Shown piece after piece: positions 1 through 9,096 of a stretch of 64,000 nt of DNA (its first letter is position 1; every line of letters starts with the position of its first letter). Made by a program: the position numbers and the translations under genes. Under the pieces are notes generated by a model that saw only the letters and a program-made list of their open reading frames with translations, was not told the origin of the DNA and ran no database searches. Origin of the DNA: Bartonella sp. DB5-6 (GTDB lineage Bacteria; Pseudomonadota; Alphaproteobacteria; Rhizobiales; Rhizobiaceae); NCBI RefSeq assembly GCF_000278115.1, contig NZ_JH725118.1, forward strand, positions 89,353-153,352, in the 5' to 3' direction.

Positions 1-70
1 AAAATTATCCTATTATCATAATAATTTTCTTATTCGATAAACTTTTTAAATATGTTGTTTGATTAAGTAA

Positions 71-99
71 AATACATAATAGAACTATATTATCCATAT
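71..99 (+). promoter_or_regulatory. Upstream module shared by the small secreted-protein genes (copy 1)
   Basis: An AT-rich block starting AATACATAAT and continuing GAACTATATTATC lies about 170-195 bases before the first small secreted-protein gene. A close copy lies at 1244-1275 before the third gene, and a shorter match (ACATAATGAA, about 668-677) lies before the second. Its preservation between diverged copies suggests the genes were duplicated with their control region. I cannot assign -35 and -10 boxes with confidence. Confidence 0.35.
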
Positions 100-266
100 T
101 ATTTTACAAAAAGTATTTTTTAGTTGACAATAAGCAACATAGTGATATATATTGTATGTGCACAATGCAAACAATAAGTGAATTTGATATTTTTAAGTTA
201 ACTTATTGTCTCTGTAAGCATGTCTATATAACAATATTAATAACAGAAAGTACTTGAGGTAAAATT

Positions 267-605
267 ATGGTAAAAGTGTTTAAAAATCATGTGTTAAGTA
301 TTTTTATAGCAATTGCTTTTTCTCTTACACAGGTTGCGAATGTTAATGCAAACTACTTGAAAAATAGCTCTCAGCAAGAAACTACCTCTCTATCCGCAGT
401 AAAACAAAAAGCAATCAGTATGGCTACTCTCTACGCCCACAGTTTAAATTATGGAGTAGAAAATAAAGCTATTATTGAAGGAAAAGTTGAAAAGGTGGTT
501 GAACCACTCACAATAGGACTTGGATTACTGGCTGCTGGATACGCAATAAGCTTCATAAGTTCAATCATAGGATGGATAAAGGACATGGTATTAATATTCA
601 AATAA
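267..605 (+). CDS. Small secreted protein of unknown function, tandem paralogue 1
   Basis: I do not recognise this 112-residue protein as a named family. Residues 1-28 form a clear Sec-type signal peptide: VKVFKN basic start, hydrophobic core, then NVNA before NYL. The mature part is about 84 residues. It has a polar N-terminal third, a conserved AISMA-LY-SLNY segment, the block EGKVEKVVEPLT, and a hydrophobic glycine-rich tail ending in IIGWIKDMVLIFK. GAGGT with a 6-base spacer precedes the ATG. Genes at 795 and 1374 encode paralogues in the same order and strand. The tail resembles membrane-inserting or amphipathic peptides, so membrane or surface association is inferred; the function is unknown. 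No cysteines or enzymatic motifs are visible. Confidence 0.75.
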   Translation: MVKVFKNHVLSIFIAIAFSLTQVANVNANYLKNSSQQETTSLSAVKQKAISMATLYAHSLNYGVENKAIIEGKVEKVVEPLTIGLGLLAAGYAISFISSIIGWIKDMVLIFK

Positions 606-794
606 AGCGGTTTAGTATAAATTATTAAGAGGTAGCTTCATTATATTTTTGTAACAATATTATAAAACACATAATGAAGCGCCTTCTTACACTGCCAAAT
701 AAATATGAGTGCGTGTGCGTCTATCTTTGCATTTACTGAGTATTACTGCATTCGCTTACTTACATCAAAACTAGAAAATATATAAGGTAAAACT

Positions 795-1151
795 ATGATG
801 AAGATTTTTAAAAATTACGTGTTAAATATTTTTATAGTATTTGCTATTTTTTTTTCACATGTTATGAATGTTAATGCAAATTATATGAGAAACAACCCTC
901 AAGAAAAAAACGCTTTTATTTCCGTAACAGAACAAGAAAGAAAGAAAACGACATATATGTCTGTTTTCTATATTCCAAGTTTAAATTATGAAGCGGGAAA
1001 TGAGGCTGCCTTTGAAGAAAAAGTTGAAAAGGTAGTTGAGCCTATTACATTAGGGACTTTTGGTATTGGAGTTGCAATTGGATATGCCACAACTGTTGTA
1101 GGTATGTTACTCGGGTGGGTAATAAATCTCATCAAATCTGCAATACGATAG
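795..1151 (+). CDS. Small secreted protein of unknown function, tandem paralogue 2
   Basis: This 118-residue protein is the most diverged of the three paralogues. The signal peptide spans residues 1-29 (MMKIFKNYVLNIFIVF, then NVNANY at the cleavage region). The AISMA segment of its sisters is replaced by TYMSVFYIPSLNY, while EEKVEKVVEPITLG is retained. The C-terminus is again a glycine-containing hydrophobic stretch (residues about 88-118) ending in a basic amphipathic LLGWVINLIKSAIR. The RBS is AAGGT at the same distance from the ATG as in copies 1 and 3. About 190 bases separate it from copy 1 and 220 from copy 3, so each copy may have its own promoter. Function unknown; an exported or surface role is inferred. 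Confidence 0.72.
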   Translation: MMKIFKNYVLNIFIVFAIFFSHVMNVNANYMRNNPQEKNAFISVTEQERKKTTYMSVFYIPSLNYEAGNEAAFEEKVEKVVEPITLGTFGIGVAIGYATTVVGMLLGWVINLIKSAIR

Positions 1152-1243
1152 CACCCTTTCACATCTTTTATAGTAGAACTTCATAGAATTTTTAAACAAA
1201 ACGTAAAGTATAACATCACGCTATATTTATTTCCATTTACAAA

Positions 1244-1275
1244 AATACATAATGAACTATAATATCGTGAATATT
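1244..1275 (+). promoter_or_regulatory. Upstream module shared by the small secreted-protein genes (copy 3)
   Basis: AATACATAATGAACTATAAT followed by ATCGTGAATATT closely repeats the module at 71-99. It lies about 100-130 bases before the third paralogue. Similarity in non-coding DNA between paralogues points to a retained promoter or operator, though recent duplication alone could explain it. Confidence 0.35.
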
Positions 1276-1373
1276 GAAAGCTCTAACTATATCTGTCTCT
1301 TTCGGCATGCTCATTGGATTCATCAAAGTGTTTGCCAAATTATATTAAAAATAAAAGTATTTGAGGTAAAATT

Positions 1374-1745
1374 ATGGTAAAAATGTTTAAAAACCATGTG
1401 TTAACTATTTATATAGCGGTCGCTTTTTCTCTTACACAGGTCGTGAATGTTAATGCAAATAATGTGAGAAATGCCTCTCAACAAGAAAGTATTCCTGTTT
1501 CCATAATTGAGCAGGGAAAGAAAAAGGCTATCAGTATGGCTGCTCTCTATGTTCCAAGTCTAAGTTATAGAACAGAAAATGAAGCTCTCATTGAAGGAAA
1601 AATTGAGAAGGTATTTGAACCCATTACTCTAGGATTTTTCACTACAATAGGAGCTCTAGGTTTTGGCATCTTTACAGGAACTTTTATGGGTATAATTACT
1701 GGAATACTCGGATGGGCAATAAGTAAGTTTCAAGGAAAAAAGTAA
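1374..1745 (+). CDS. Small secreted protein of unknown function, tandem paralogue 3
   Basis: A 123-residue paralogue, closest to copy 1. The signal peptide is residues 1-28 (MVKMFKNHVLTIYIAVAF, then NVNANN), followed by KKAISMAALYVPSLSY and EGKIEKVFEPITLG. The tail is longer than in its sisters: an extended glycine/phenylalanine-rich hydrophobic segment (about residues 88-115) that could span a membrane, ending ILGWAISKFQGKK. GAGGT and a 6-base spacer precede the ATG exactly as in copy 1. The tail is the most variable part among the three proteins while the EPIT block is conserved, suggesting a common core with diversified membrane-active ends. Function unknown. Confidence 0.74.
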   Translation: MVKMFKNHVLTIYIAVAFSLTQVVNVNANNVRNASQQESIPVSIIEQGKKKAISMAALYVPSLSYRTENEALIEGKIEKVFEPITLGFFTTIGALGFGIFTGTFMGIITGILGWAISKFQGKK

Positions 1746-2279
1746 AATAATTTAAAGCCATTAGCTCTTTTTTCTTTGTCAAAGGGAGAGTGATTGAATT
1801 GCATCCCGCCTTAAATCATCAGGGGGGATGCCTTTTGTTCTTTCCATGAATGACTTTGCTGAAATTATTAATAAGGCTAATAAATATAATACCTATCAAC
1901 ATAAAAATTGACAATTTATACTGAAAAAACAACTCAATATGCGTAATCTACACGCAATACCCTAAGGTTCTCTGATCAACTCTCTCACATAAATCATAGC
2001 TAAAAACTTGATTGTGATGAATCTTTGATTGCGTAAATTAGAACAGAAAACAGACACTCGCCATTGAATTTTTATAAAAGGCTTTGAGAAATACTACTTT
2101 GTATCTTCAAAATATTCAAGAAACTTAACAAAGCAGCATAAATTATAAAATAAGCGCCCCTCCAAATAGAATTCTCTACCATAAACAAAAAAGTCCTTCG
2201 TTTTACCATTTAAATATTTTTAAAAACATGAAATATAAAATTTTATCAGTTCACTAAAAATAAATGAAAGAAAAGATTC
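1746..2279. other. Intergenic stretch before thrC
   Basis: This 534-base AT-rich gap separates the secreted-protein cluster from thrC. Besides the hairpin at 1801-1831 I see no supported gene; all frames are short and broken. Confidence 0.5.
1801..1831 (+). terminator. Hairpin downstream of the secreted-protein cluster
   Basis: GCATCCC at 1801-1807 pairs with GGGATGC at 1825-1831, with further imperfect pairing of CCTT and AGG inside. A T-rich run (CTTTTGTTCTTT) follows. This fits a rho-independent terminator for the third paralogue, although it lies about 55 bases after the stop codon and the T tract is interrupted. Confidence 0.45.
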
Positions 2280-3677
2280 ATGAAATATATTAGCACAAGA
2301 GGTGAAGCTCCTATTCTAGGCTTTACTGAAACGATCATGACTAGCCTAGCTAGTGATGGTGGGCTTTACCTTCCAGAAAAATTTCCTCAATTATCACCTG
2401 ATGCATTACGAGCGCTCCGTGGACAATCCTATACTACAATTGCTAAAACCATTCTTTGGCCCTTTGTGAATAATGAGATCGAATATAAACCTTTCGAGAA
2501 TATGATTTCCGAATCTTATGCCACCTTTCGTCATCCAGTAACCTGTCCATTATTGCAAACTGGAACAGATGAATTTATTCTTGAGCTTTTTCACGGTCCT
2601 ACTTTGGCATTCAAAGATGTCGCAATGCAGTTTCTTTCTAGACTGATGGATTACGTTCTCACTAAAAAAAATAGACGCACAACAATTATTGCTGCCACAT
2701 CAGGAGATACTGGGGGAGCTGCAATACAAGCCTTCGCTGGAAGAGAAAACTCAGATATTTTTATTTTGTTTCCTAAAGGGCGTGTATCACCCGTTCAGCA
2801 GCGACAAATGACTACCAACCACAGTACAAATATTCATGCTATAGCCATTGAAGGAAATTTTGATGATTGCCAAGCACTCGTCAAAGCAATGTTTAACGAC
2901 CATAATTTTCGACAAAAAAAAGCGCTTTCGGGAGTTAATTCTATAAACTGGGCACGTATCATGGCTCAAATTGTTTATTATTTTTCATCTGCACTTGCTT
3001 TAGGTGCTCCTGATAGAGCTGTTTCATTTACTGTTCCTACTGGAAATTTTGGTGATATTTTTGCAGGTTATGTCGCTGCCCGTATGGGACTACCCCTTGC
3101 CAAATTGGTTATTGCAACAAATGATAACGATATCCTCCCACGCACATTAACCAGCGGTACTTATGAAACACGACCAATAATCCATACAACATCACCTTCG
3201 ATGGATATTCAAGTCTCTTCTAATTTTGAACGCCTACTGTTTGAAAGTGGCGAACGTGATCCTGTATGGATTCGTAATGCGATGGAAAACTTGAAAAAAT
3301 CAGGATGTTTTAATCTTAGTGAGAAGCAGCTCAAGAATATTCGTTCTCTGTTTTCTGCTGGGAAAAGTAACATGACTGAAACGGCGCAAATGATTGACCA
3401 TGTTTATAAGGAAAGCGGCTATCTCGCTGATCCACATACAGCTGTTGCGCTTAAAGTAGCGCGCGAAAATAAGCAACCATATATTCCAATGATCGTCCTT
3501 GCCACCGCTCATCCTGCTAAATTTCCTGATGCCATCAAAAATGCCTGTGGGATTAATGTCCCATGGCCATCTTGTCTCAATGATTTAATGGAACGTGAAG
3601 AACGCTTTATAAGTCTTGCTAATGATGAAAAAATAGTAAAAGATTATATTTCTTTAAAAACACGTGCATCTTATTAA
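2280..3677 (+). CDS. thrC: Threonine synthase
   Basis: Converts O-phospho-L-homoserine to L-threonine with PLP, the last step of threonine synthesis. The 465-residue length is typical of the long bacterial ThrC class. The N-terminal KYISTRGEAP segment is characteristic, and the PLP lysine is K112 in HGPTLAFKD. The TSGDTGGAA loop binds the cofactor phosphate, and VPTGNFGD is a second conserved fold II motif. The ATG at 2280 follows an AGAAAAG-type RBS. An M16 peptidase gene follows after 84 bases, an arrangement I recall from other rhizobia. ThrB (10462-11421) and aspartokinase (56489-57745) of the same pathway are also in this window. Confidence 0.96.
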   Translation: MKYISTRGEAPILGFTETIMTSLASDGGLYLPEKFPQLSPDALRALRGQSYTTIAKTILWPFVNNEIEYKPFENMISESYATFRHPVTCPLLQTGTDEFILELFHGPTLAFKDVAMQFLSRLMDYVLTKKNRRTTIIAATSGDTGGAAIQAFAGRENSDIFILFPKGRVSPVQQRQMTTNHSTNIHAIAIEGNFDDCQALVKAMFNDHNFRQKKALSGVNSINWARIMAQIVYYFSSALALGAPDRAVSFTVPTGNFGDIFAGYVAARMGLPLAKLVIATNDNDILPRTLTSGTYETRPIIHTTSPSMDIQVSSNFERLLFESGERDPVWIRNAMENLKKSGCFNLSEKQLKNIRSLFSAGKSNMTETAQMIDHVYKESGYLADPHTAVALKVARENKQPYIPMIVLATAHPAKFPDAIKNACGINVPWPSCLNDLMEREERFISLANDEKIVKDYISLKTRASY

Positions 3678-3709
3678 TGTTAGTTGCATTAATTTGAATC
3701 AAGAATATT

Positions 3710-3737
3710 CCAATTGCCCTGATAACAAAGCAATTGG
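3710..3737 (+). terminator. Inverted repeat between thrC and the M16 peptidase gene
   Basis: CCAATTGC (3710-3717) and GCAATTGG (3730-3737) form a perfect 8-bp stem with a 12-base loop, 32 bases after the thrC stop and 24 bases before the next start. Only weak T-richness follows, so it may be a partial terminator or an mRNA-stabilising hairpin rather than a full stop. Confidence 0.4.
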
Positions 3738-3761
3738 CTTGTTGAATGGAGTTGGAGACAC

Positions 3762-5036
3762 ATGCGTGTAGATATAAGCCGCCTCAGTAATGGCTTGACT
3801 ATCGCCACACACACAATGCAACAGCTTGACAGTGTGGCACTTGGAATATGGGTAAAAGTTGGCTCACGCAATGAAACCTTCACACAACATGGTATAGCCC
3901 ATCTTCTTGAACATATGGCCTTTAAAGGAACAGAAAACCGTACAGCCTTTCAAATTGCAAGCGATATTGAAGATGTTGGCGGTGAAATCAATGCCACGAC
4001 CAGTACTGAAACAACTGCCTATTTTGCGCGCGTTCTCAAAAGCGATGTCCCCCTTGCTATTGACATTCTAGCCGATATTTTGATGCATTCAAAATTTGAA
4101 GACAATGAATTGGAACGAGAAAAACAAGTGATTTTTCAGGAAATTGGTGCCGCTCGGGATGTTCCTGATGATATTGTTTTTGATCACTTTACTGAAACAG
4201 CATTTCGTCACCAATCCCTTGGTCGCTCTATTTTAGGCACCCCACAAACAATTCAATCATTTACATCTGCTGACCTCCATAATTTTATGAATCAACAATA
4301 CAGCGCAGACCGTATGATCGTGGTTGCGGCAGGAGCTGTACAGCATGAGAATTTCCTGCAAGAAGTTGAAAGCCGTCTTAGCACTTTTCGCCCCCATTCA
4401 ACAGCGCCTCTCACTAACCTTGCAAATTATGTCGGCGGTGATTTTCGTGAATATCGTGATCTAATGGATACACAAGTTGTTCTCGGATTTGAAGGGCGGG
4501 CTTATCATGCTCGGGATTTTTATGCTACCCAAATTCTTTCCATTATTCTTGGCGGAGGCATGTCATCGCGTCTCTTTCAAGAAATAAGAGAAAAGCGTGG
4601 ATTATGCTATTCTATTTATGCTTTTCATTGGGGATTTTCAGATACAGGGCTCTTTGGAGTTCACGCTGCTACGGGACAAGAGGGGCTAAAAGAACTACTC
4701 CCCGTGATTCTTGATGAGCTTTCTAAAACAAGCAAAAATATTCATGCCAATGAACTTCAACGTGCACAAGCACAATATCGTGCTAATCTTACAATGTCAC
4801 AAGAAAACCCATCTAGTCAGGCGCATCTTATTGCCCGCCAAATACTTCTTTACGGTAGACCAATTCCAATATCTGAAACCATTGAACGCTTAGATCTCAT
4901 TACTCCTGTAAGATTAACTAATTTAGCGCATCGTCTTTTTATCAATTCTACTCCAACACTGGCCGCTGTTGGACCTATCGGCCCCCTTATGAATTTTGAT
5001 GATTTAACATCAATTCTTTCACACAAAATCAAGTAA
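3762..5036 (+). CDS. M16 family zinc peptidase (processing-peptidase-like)
   Basis: A 424-residue protein of the pitrilysin/M16B family related to the mitochondrial processing peptidase beta subunit. The inverted zinc motif HxxEH is at residues 47-51 (HLLEH), and the downstream zinc-ligand glutamate lies in the ELEREKQVIFQE helix near residue 127. The C-terminal half has the usual inactive-repeat signature GGGMSSRLFQEIREKRGLCY, where the glycine-rich loop contacts substrate. No signal peptide is visible, so a cytoplasmic role in peptide turnover is likely; natural substrates of the bacterial proteins are poorly defined. GGAG upstream of the ATG supports the start. Confidence 0.9.
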   Translation: MRVDISRLSNGLTIATHTMQQLDSVALGIWVKVGSRNETFTQHGIAHLLEHMAFKGTENRTAFQIASDIEDVGGEINATTSTETTAYFARVLKSDVPLAIDILADILMHSKFEDNELEREKQVIFQEIGAARDVPDDIVFDHFTETAFRHQSLGRSILGTPQTIQSFTSADLHNFMNQQYSADRMIVVAAGAVQHENFLQEVESRLSTFRPHSTAPLTNLANYVGGDFREYRDLMDTQVVLGFEGRAYHARDFYATQILSIILGGGMSSRLFQEIREKRGLCYSIYAFHWGFSDTGLFGVHAATGQEGLKELLPVILDELSKTSKNIHANELQRAQAQYRANLTMSQENPSSQAHLIARQILLYGRPIPISETIERLDLITPVRLTNLAHRLFINSTPTLAAVGPIGPLMNFDDLTSILSHKIK

Positions 5037-5487
5037 GATTAAATAGAATTTTCTCCAAATGCTTTCGTGTATATTGGAGATATAGAAGACTGTTTTAAAA
5101 AGCAGTAGCATAACAATATGCTCAGGCTTTACGCTAAAATTTACCACAAAAGTTCTTTTCATTGAATAAGTTTGGGAAATATTCATCAAAGAGGCGTACA
5201 AAACTACCTGACTTCCACTTCATGTGATAAAGTATCTTATAAACGAAGGTATATCTATGAAATCTGAAAACTCATGGTTTAATTTTGCCCTACAAAAATA
5301 TAAAAATCTATCAAATTCAAACTTCATTGAGGCAAGCAGATGTTTGGTTTATTTTTGTATAAAATCGTATAATTTTTCAAAAAAACAACAACCGCTTGTT
5401 ATGCAGCTAAAACTATAAAAGGTAGACGTTTTTTGTTGAAAATCTAAGTTAAAATTAAACATCATAAAATATTAAGAGTGGGACATT
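5037..5487. other. Intergenic stretch between the M16 gene and the GGDEF/EAL gene
   Basis: 451 bases of AT-rich DNA. The only candidate gene is the short frame at 5257-5418, listed separately. No convincing promoter or terminator can be assigned. Confidence 0.4.
5257..5418 (+). CDS. Possible 53-residue small protein, unrecognised
   Basis: An open frame beginning MKSENSWFNF is preceded by GAAGGT with a 6-base spacer, which is why I start it here rather than at the upstream GTG (5224). It has no signal peptide, no clear membrane helix and no recognised domain, and is moderately lysine- and serine-rich. It sits about 70 bases before the GGDEF/EAL gene on the same strand. It could be a real small gene or a chance frame in AT-rich DNA; I lean towards chance. 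Confidence 0.25.
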   Translation: MKSENSWFNFALQKYKNLSNSNFIEASRCLVYFCIKSYNFSKKQQPLVMQLKL

Positions 5488-8373
5488 GTGAAGAGTTTGC
5501 GTAAAATTATTGACATCATTTACATTGTAATCATCAGTTCTTTTGTCCACCTTACGTCAGCACAGGCAATTGAGCCAGTTAAAATTTCTTCTCAGGATGC
5601 TGCTCTTGACCTCTCAAAAGCAATTGAAATTCACCATACAAACAGCTCTATCTTTCAAACAAGTACAGCACCAGGACCAGATGGCATTGTATGGCGCATT
5701 GAAGTGCAAGCAAAAAGTGAAAAATTTTCTGGAAACTGGGCAGTATTTTCCCTTGCAAACCCAACAGATGAACAAATAGATCGTCTTATCGTTGCACCCC
5801 ATTATCGTATAGCTCATTCAGGCTTTCTTTGGCCAGACCTCGGATCAGCGCGGATTCAATCCATAACTCCAAGCGAAGGTTTTTCTCTCGATCGCCACGC
5901 CAGTGCGAACTCTGATATTTTTCGTATTACACTTAACCCTGGTGCTGTGGTTACGTTTGTAGCAGAACTTAACTCTGCAAATCTACCACAAATTTATTTA
6001 TGGCAACCTGAAGCCTATAAAGATGCAATCAATTCCTATACGCTTTATCATGGTATTCTGCTTGGTATATCAGGTCTTTTAGCACTCTTATTAACTGTTC
6101 TCTTCGTCGTTCGGGGAACCGGTCTCTTTCCTGCAACAGCTGCCATCGCTTGGGCGGTACTCTTTTATATTGGCATCGACTTTAATTTTTTAAATAAATT
6201 CTTTGCAGTGACGTTAACAACGCAACCCATTTGGCGTGCTAGTACAGAAGTAGCGCTTGCCGCTACTCTCTTTATTTTCCTTTTTACTTATCTATGCCTT
6301 AACCGTTGGCACTATCACTTCAGTTATGGTGCAATTGTATGGACCATCGCTCTTTGTGGTTTGGGAGCATTTGCTATTTATGACCCGACCAGAGCAGCGG
6401 GCATCGCTCGTATGTCATTTGGCCTCACCGCTGTGCTTGGTATCATTTTAATCAGCTATTTTTCACTCCGAAGCTATGACCGCGCAATCATGCTTATACC
6501 GACATGGTTGCTCATTAGCTTTTGGTGTGTTGGAGCTTATGCCAGCATAGCAGGGTATTTAAACAATGATATTATCCAGCCAGCATTAGCGGGAGGATTA
6601 GTGCTCATTGTTCTTCTTATCAGCTTTACTGTCATGCAACAAACTTTTTCTAATGACGCTTTCCATGAAGGAATATTTTCTGATCTTGAACAACAAGTAC
6701 TTGCAGCAAAGGGGGCTGGAAATATTATTTGGGACTGGAATGTTGAACGTGACCGCATTGTTGTACATCCAAACATGGCAACCCTCTTTGGTACTGAAAC
6801 CCATAAACTCAATGGACCTATGAGCAACTGGATTTCAGCCTTGCACTATGAAGATCGTGAACGCTTTCAAGCTATATTGGATATCATTCTTAAAAAGAAA
6901 AAAGGACGTATCGATCAAATTTTTAGGCTCTCTTCCGGTGGTGGTTATTATCATTGGTTTTCCCTTCGCGCACGCCCAGCTATGCAAAAAGATGGAAAAA
7001 TTACACGCGTCATTGGGACGATTGTAAATATTACCAACCATAAAAAATCTGAAGAACGCTTATTGGATGATGCAATTCACGACAGCTTAACGGGACTTCC
7101 TAATCAACAAATCTTCTTTGACAGGCTACAAAATTATACCGCTTTGGCTAAAGCAAATATCAAAATTAAACCAACTGTCTTTATGATCGACTTTGATAAT
7201 TTCCGTCAAATTAATCGTAAATTAGGCATAGCTGTTGGTGATACTGTATTACTCATCATCGCACGCCGTTTAAGCCGTCTTATTAATTTTCAAGATACCT
7301 TATCACGTCTTTCCGCAGACCGTTTTGCAATCATTTTACTCAGTGAAACTGAACCACAGAAAATTGCAGCATTTGCAGATCATCTGCACAAAACAATCTC
7401 AGCACCTATTTCACTTACAGAAAAAAAAATAACACTTTCAACTTCAATTGGATTAGTTACATGGAGTGAAAGCAGATCGACCGCTAAAGATATTTTAAAT
7501 GATAGCGAACTGGCAATGATCCGAGCAAAACAAATGGGGGGCAACCATATTGAACCTTTTCACCCCAATTTTCGTACCTTAGGCATTGAGCATAACACTA
7601 TGAGGAAAGATATTCATACTGCCATAAAACGTAATGAAATAAAAATCCTCTACCATCCTATTCTTAATTTATCAGATGGACACATTATTGGTTTTGAAAC
7701 AATTGTAGAATGGCATCATCCAAGTTATGGAAATTTAAATGTCTCTGATTTTATCAAGATTGTAGAAAATGAACAAATCGTTATGGATTTGGCACAATTT
7801 ATCATTGATAACGCCGTTATGGATCTTACAAATGTACAAGAAAAATTTTCCAAACAATCTTTCTTCATTTCAATTAATTTACCAAGTACAGAAATGGTTC
7901 ATTCTCGCTTTATCAGTCAATTGCGCTCCGCCCTGCTTCGCTACCCACTCAACAAAGGGGCGGTGATGATAGAAATATCCGAGTTTGTCTTAAGAAAAAA
8001 CCCTGAACAATCAGCACACTTTCTTGAACAAATTAAAGCTCTTGGAATGAATCTTGCTTTAGATAATTTTGGAACAGGTTATTCGTCACTTACTTATCTC
8101 GTACGTTACCCATTCGACATGGTTAAATTGGATCGTTCACTTATCTCAATAGACTCTCGTAAGAAAAAGCTTGTTCTCAAATCTATAATTAATATGGCAA
8201 CTGATCTTAATTTGCAAATCATCGCAGAAGGTGTGGAAAATGAAAAAGAAGCGATCTTCTTACGCCAAGAAGGCTGTAAATATGTTCAAAGCACGCTTAT
8301 TACTAAGCCAATTGCTATTGAAGAATTAATCACTCTCGTTCAAAATCATTTCCCTTATACAATTAAAACATAA
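5488..8373 (+). CDS. Membrane PAS-GGDEF-EAL protein with degenerate active sites
   Basis: This 961-residue protein has the layout of a cyclic-di-GMP signalling receptor. In order: signal peptide (1-27), a periplasmic sensor of about 160 residues, roughly seven membrane helices (about 185-385, resembling the 7TMR-DISM arrangement), a PAS domain (about 410-525), GGDEF (about 530-690) and EAL (about 700-950). The GGDEF active-site motif is SADRF at 609-613, so cyclase activity is unlikely. In the EAL part the first glutamate remains (E737, in GFETIVEW), but the motif reads ETI. The metal pair DD is DN at 859-860 (DNFGTGYSSL), and the usual QGY near the end is QST. E914 in AEGVE is kept. It may bind nucleotide or partners without catalysis. 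The start is GTG with GAGTGGGA upstream. Confidence 0.85.
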   Translation: MKSLRKIIDIIYIVIISSFVHLTSAQAIEPVKISSQDAALDLSKAIEIHHTNSSIFQTSTAPGPDGIVWRIEVQAKSEKFSGNWAVFSLANPTDEQIDRLIVAPHYRIAHSGFLWPDLGSARIQSITPSEGFSLDRHASANSDIFRITLNPGAVVTFVAELNSANLPQIYLWQPEAYKDAINSYTLYHGILLGISGLLALLLTVLFVVRGTGLFPATAAIAWAVLFYIGIDFNFLNKFFAVTLTTQPIWRASTEVALAATLFIFLFTYLCLNRWHYHFSYGAIVWTIALCGLGAFAIYDPTRAAGIARMSFGLTAVLGIILISYFSLRSYDRAIMLIPTWLLISFWCVGAYASIAGYLNNDIIQPALAGGLVLIVLLISFTVMQQTFSNDAFHEGIFSDLEQQVLAAKGAGNIIWDWNVERDRIVVHPNMATLFGTETHKLNGPMSNWISALHYEDRERFQAILDIILKKKKGRIDQIFRLSSGGGYYHWFSLRARPAMQKDGKITRVIGTIVNITNHKKSEERLLDDAIHDSLTGLPNQQIFFDRLQNYTALAKANIKIKPTVFMIDFDNFRQINRKLGIAVGDTVLLIIARRLSRLINFQDTLSRLSADRFAIILLSETEPQKIAAFADHLHKTISAPISLTEKKITLSTSIGLVTWSESRSTAKDILNDSELAMIRAKQMGGNHIEPFHPNFRTLGIEHNTMRKDIHTAIKRNEIKILYHPILNLSDGHIIGFETIVEWHHPSYGNLNVSDFIKIVENEQIVMDLAQFIIDNAVMDLTNVQEKFSKQSFFISINLPSTEMVHSRFISQLRSALLRYPLNKGAVMIEISEFVLRKNPEQSAHFLEQIKALGMNLALDNFGTGYSSLTYLVRYPFDMVKLDRSLISIDSRKKKLVLKSIINMATDLNLQIIAEGVENEKEAIFLRQEGCKYVQSTLITKPIAIEELITLVQNHFPYTIKT

Positions 8374-8440
8374 TGGGTAGGACAAAACATCATGGATAAC
8401 ACATTGTATAAAATCAAAAACTCGGAAAATACGTGAAACT

Positions 8441-9043
8441 TTACGCGTGCCCCATGTCAGAAACAAGATAGGTCGGGTTGATTCCCATGCGGGTCAAGCT
8501 TTCATCATATTTGCGATTTAAATTGTTTTCAAAAAGAAAACTAGGTGATGTAGAGCTAATCAACCAGCCATTCGCAGAGATTTCTGCCTCGAGCTGTCCG
8601 GCTTTCCACCCAGCGTAGCCTAATGCTATCAATGCATGTTGTGGACCTTGTTCACAACTGATTGCTTTTAATATATCAATCGTTGCAGTAAAACAGATCT
8701 TATCTGCAATAGAAACAGTTTCTTCACAAGCATAATCATCAGAATGCAATACAAAACCACGTGAAGGATCAACAGGCCCACCATAGCGTACCGGAAATTT
8801 TTTTATTGGTTCAGAAAGACATTTTTTTTGACCACTGTTTATAACACCAAGATGAAGCAAAAGCTCTGGAAAATCAATATGATGCAATTGATTGAGAATA
8901 ATTCCCATAGCACCAGCATCAGAATGTGCGCAAACATAAATAACAGAACGAATAAAGCGTTTGTCATTCATTCCTGGCATTGCTATGAGCAACTGCCCAC
9001 CCAAAAAGCCATTACACTGCTTCATCAATCTGTTATTCTCCAT
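8441..9043 (-). CDS. yqgE: YqgE/AlgH (UPF0301) family protein
   Basis: A 200-residue cytoplasmic protein of the YqgE/AlgH family, identified by the opening [16 protein letters not shown], the [21 protein letters not shown] block, VRYGGPV, and the glycine-rich [13 protein letters not shown]. Length matches the family. The biochemical function is unresolved; a regulatory link (AlgH) has been proposed in pseudomonads. The first ATG (9043) is used, but the ATG six codons later ([10 protein letters not shown]) is an equally plausible start. It is divergent from the DsbD-like gene at 9097, with a short shared promoter region of about 50 bases. Confidence 0.9.
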   Translation of the reverse strand: MENNRLMKQCNGFLGGQLLIAMPGMNDKRFIRSVIYVCAHSDAGAMGIILNQLHHIDFPELLLHLGVINSGQKKCLSEPIKKFPVRYGGPVDPSRGFVLHSDDYACEETVSIADKICFTATIDILKAISCEQGPQHALIALGYAGWKAGQLEAEISANGWLISSTSPSFLFENNLNRKYDESLTRMGINPTYLVSDMGHA

Positions 9044-9096
9044 AATTTACATAATAAAATTCAACTCAGTTCATACAAAAGGAAAATAAAGCTCCA

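Noticed and set aside
6537-6827. A 96-codon minus-strand frame within the GGDEF/EAL gene
   Set aside because: Antisense shadow of an intact conserved protein with no supporting signals.
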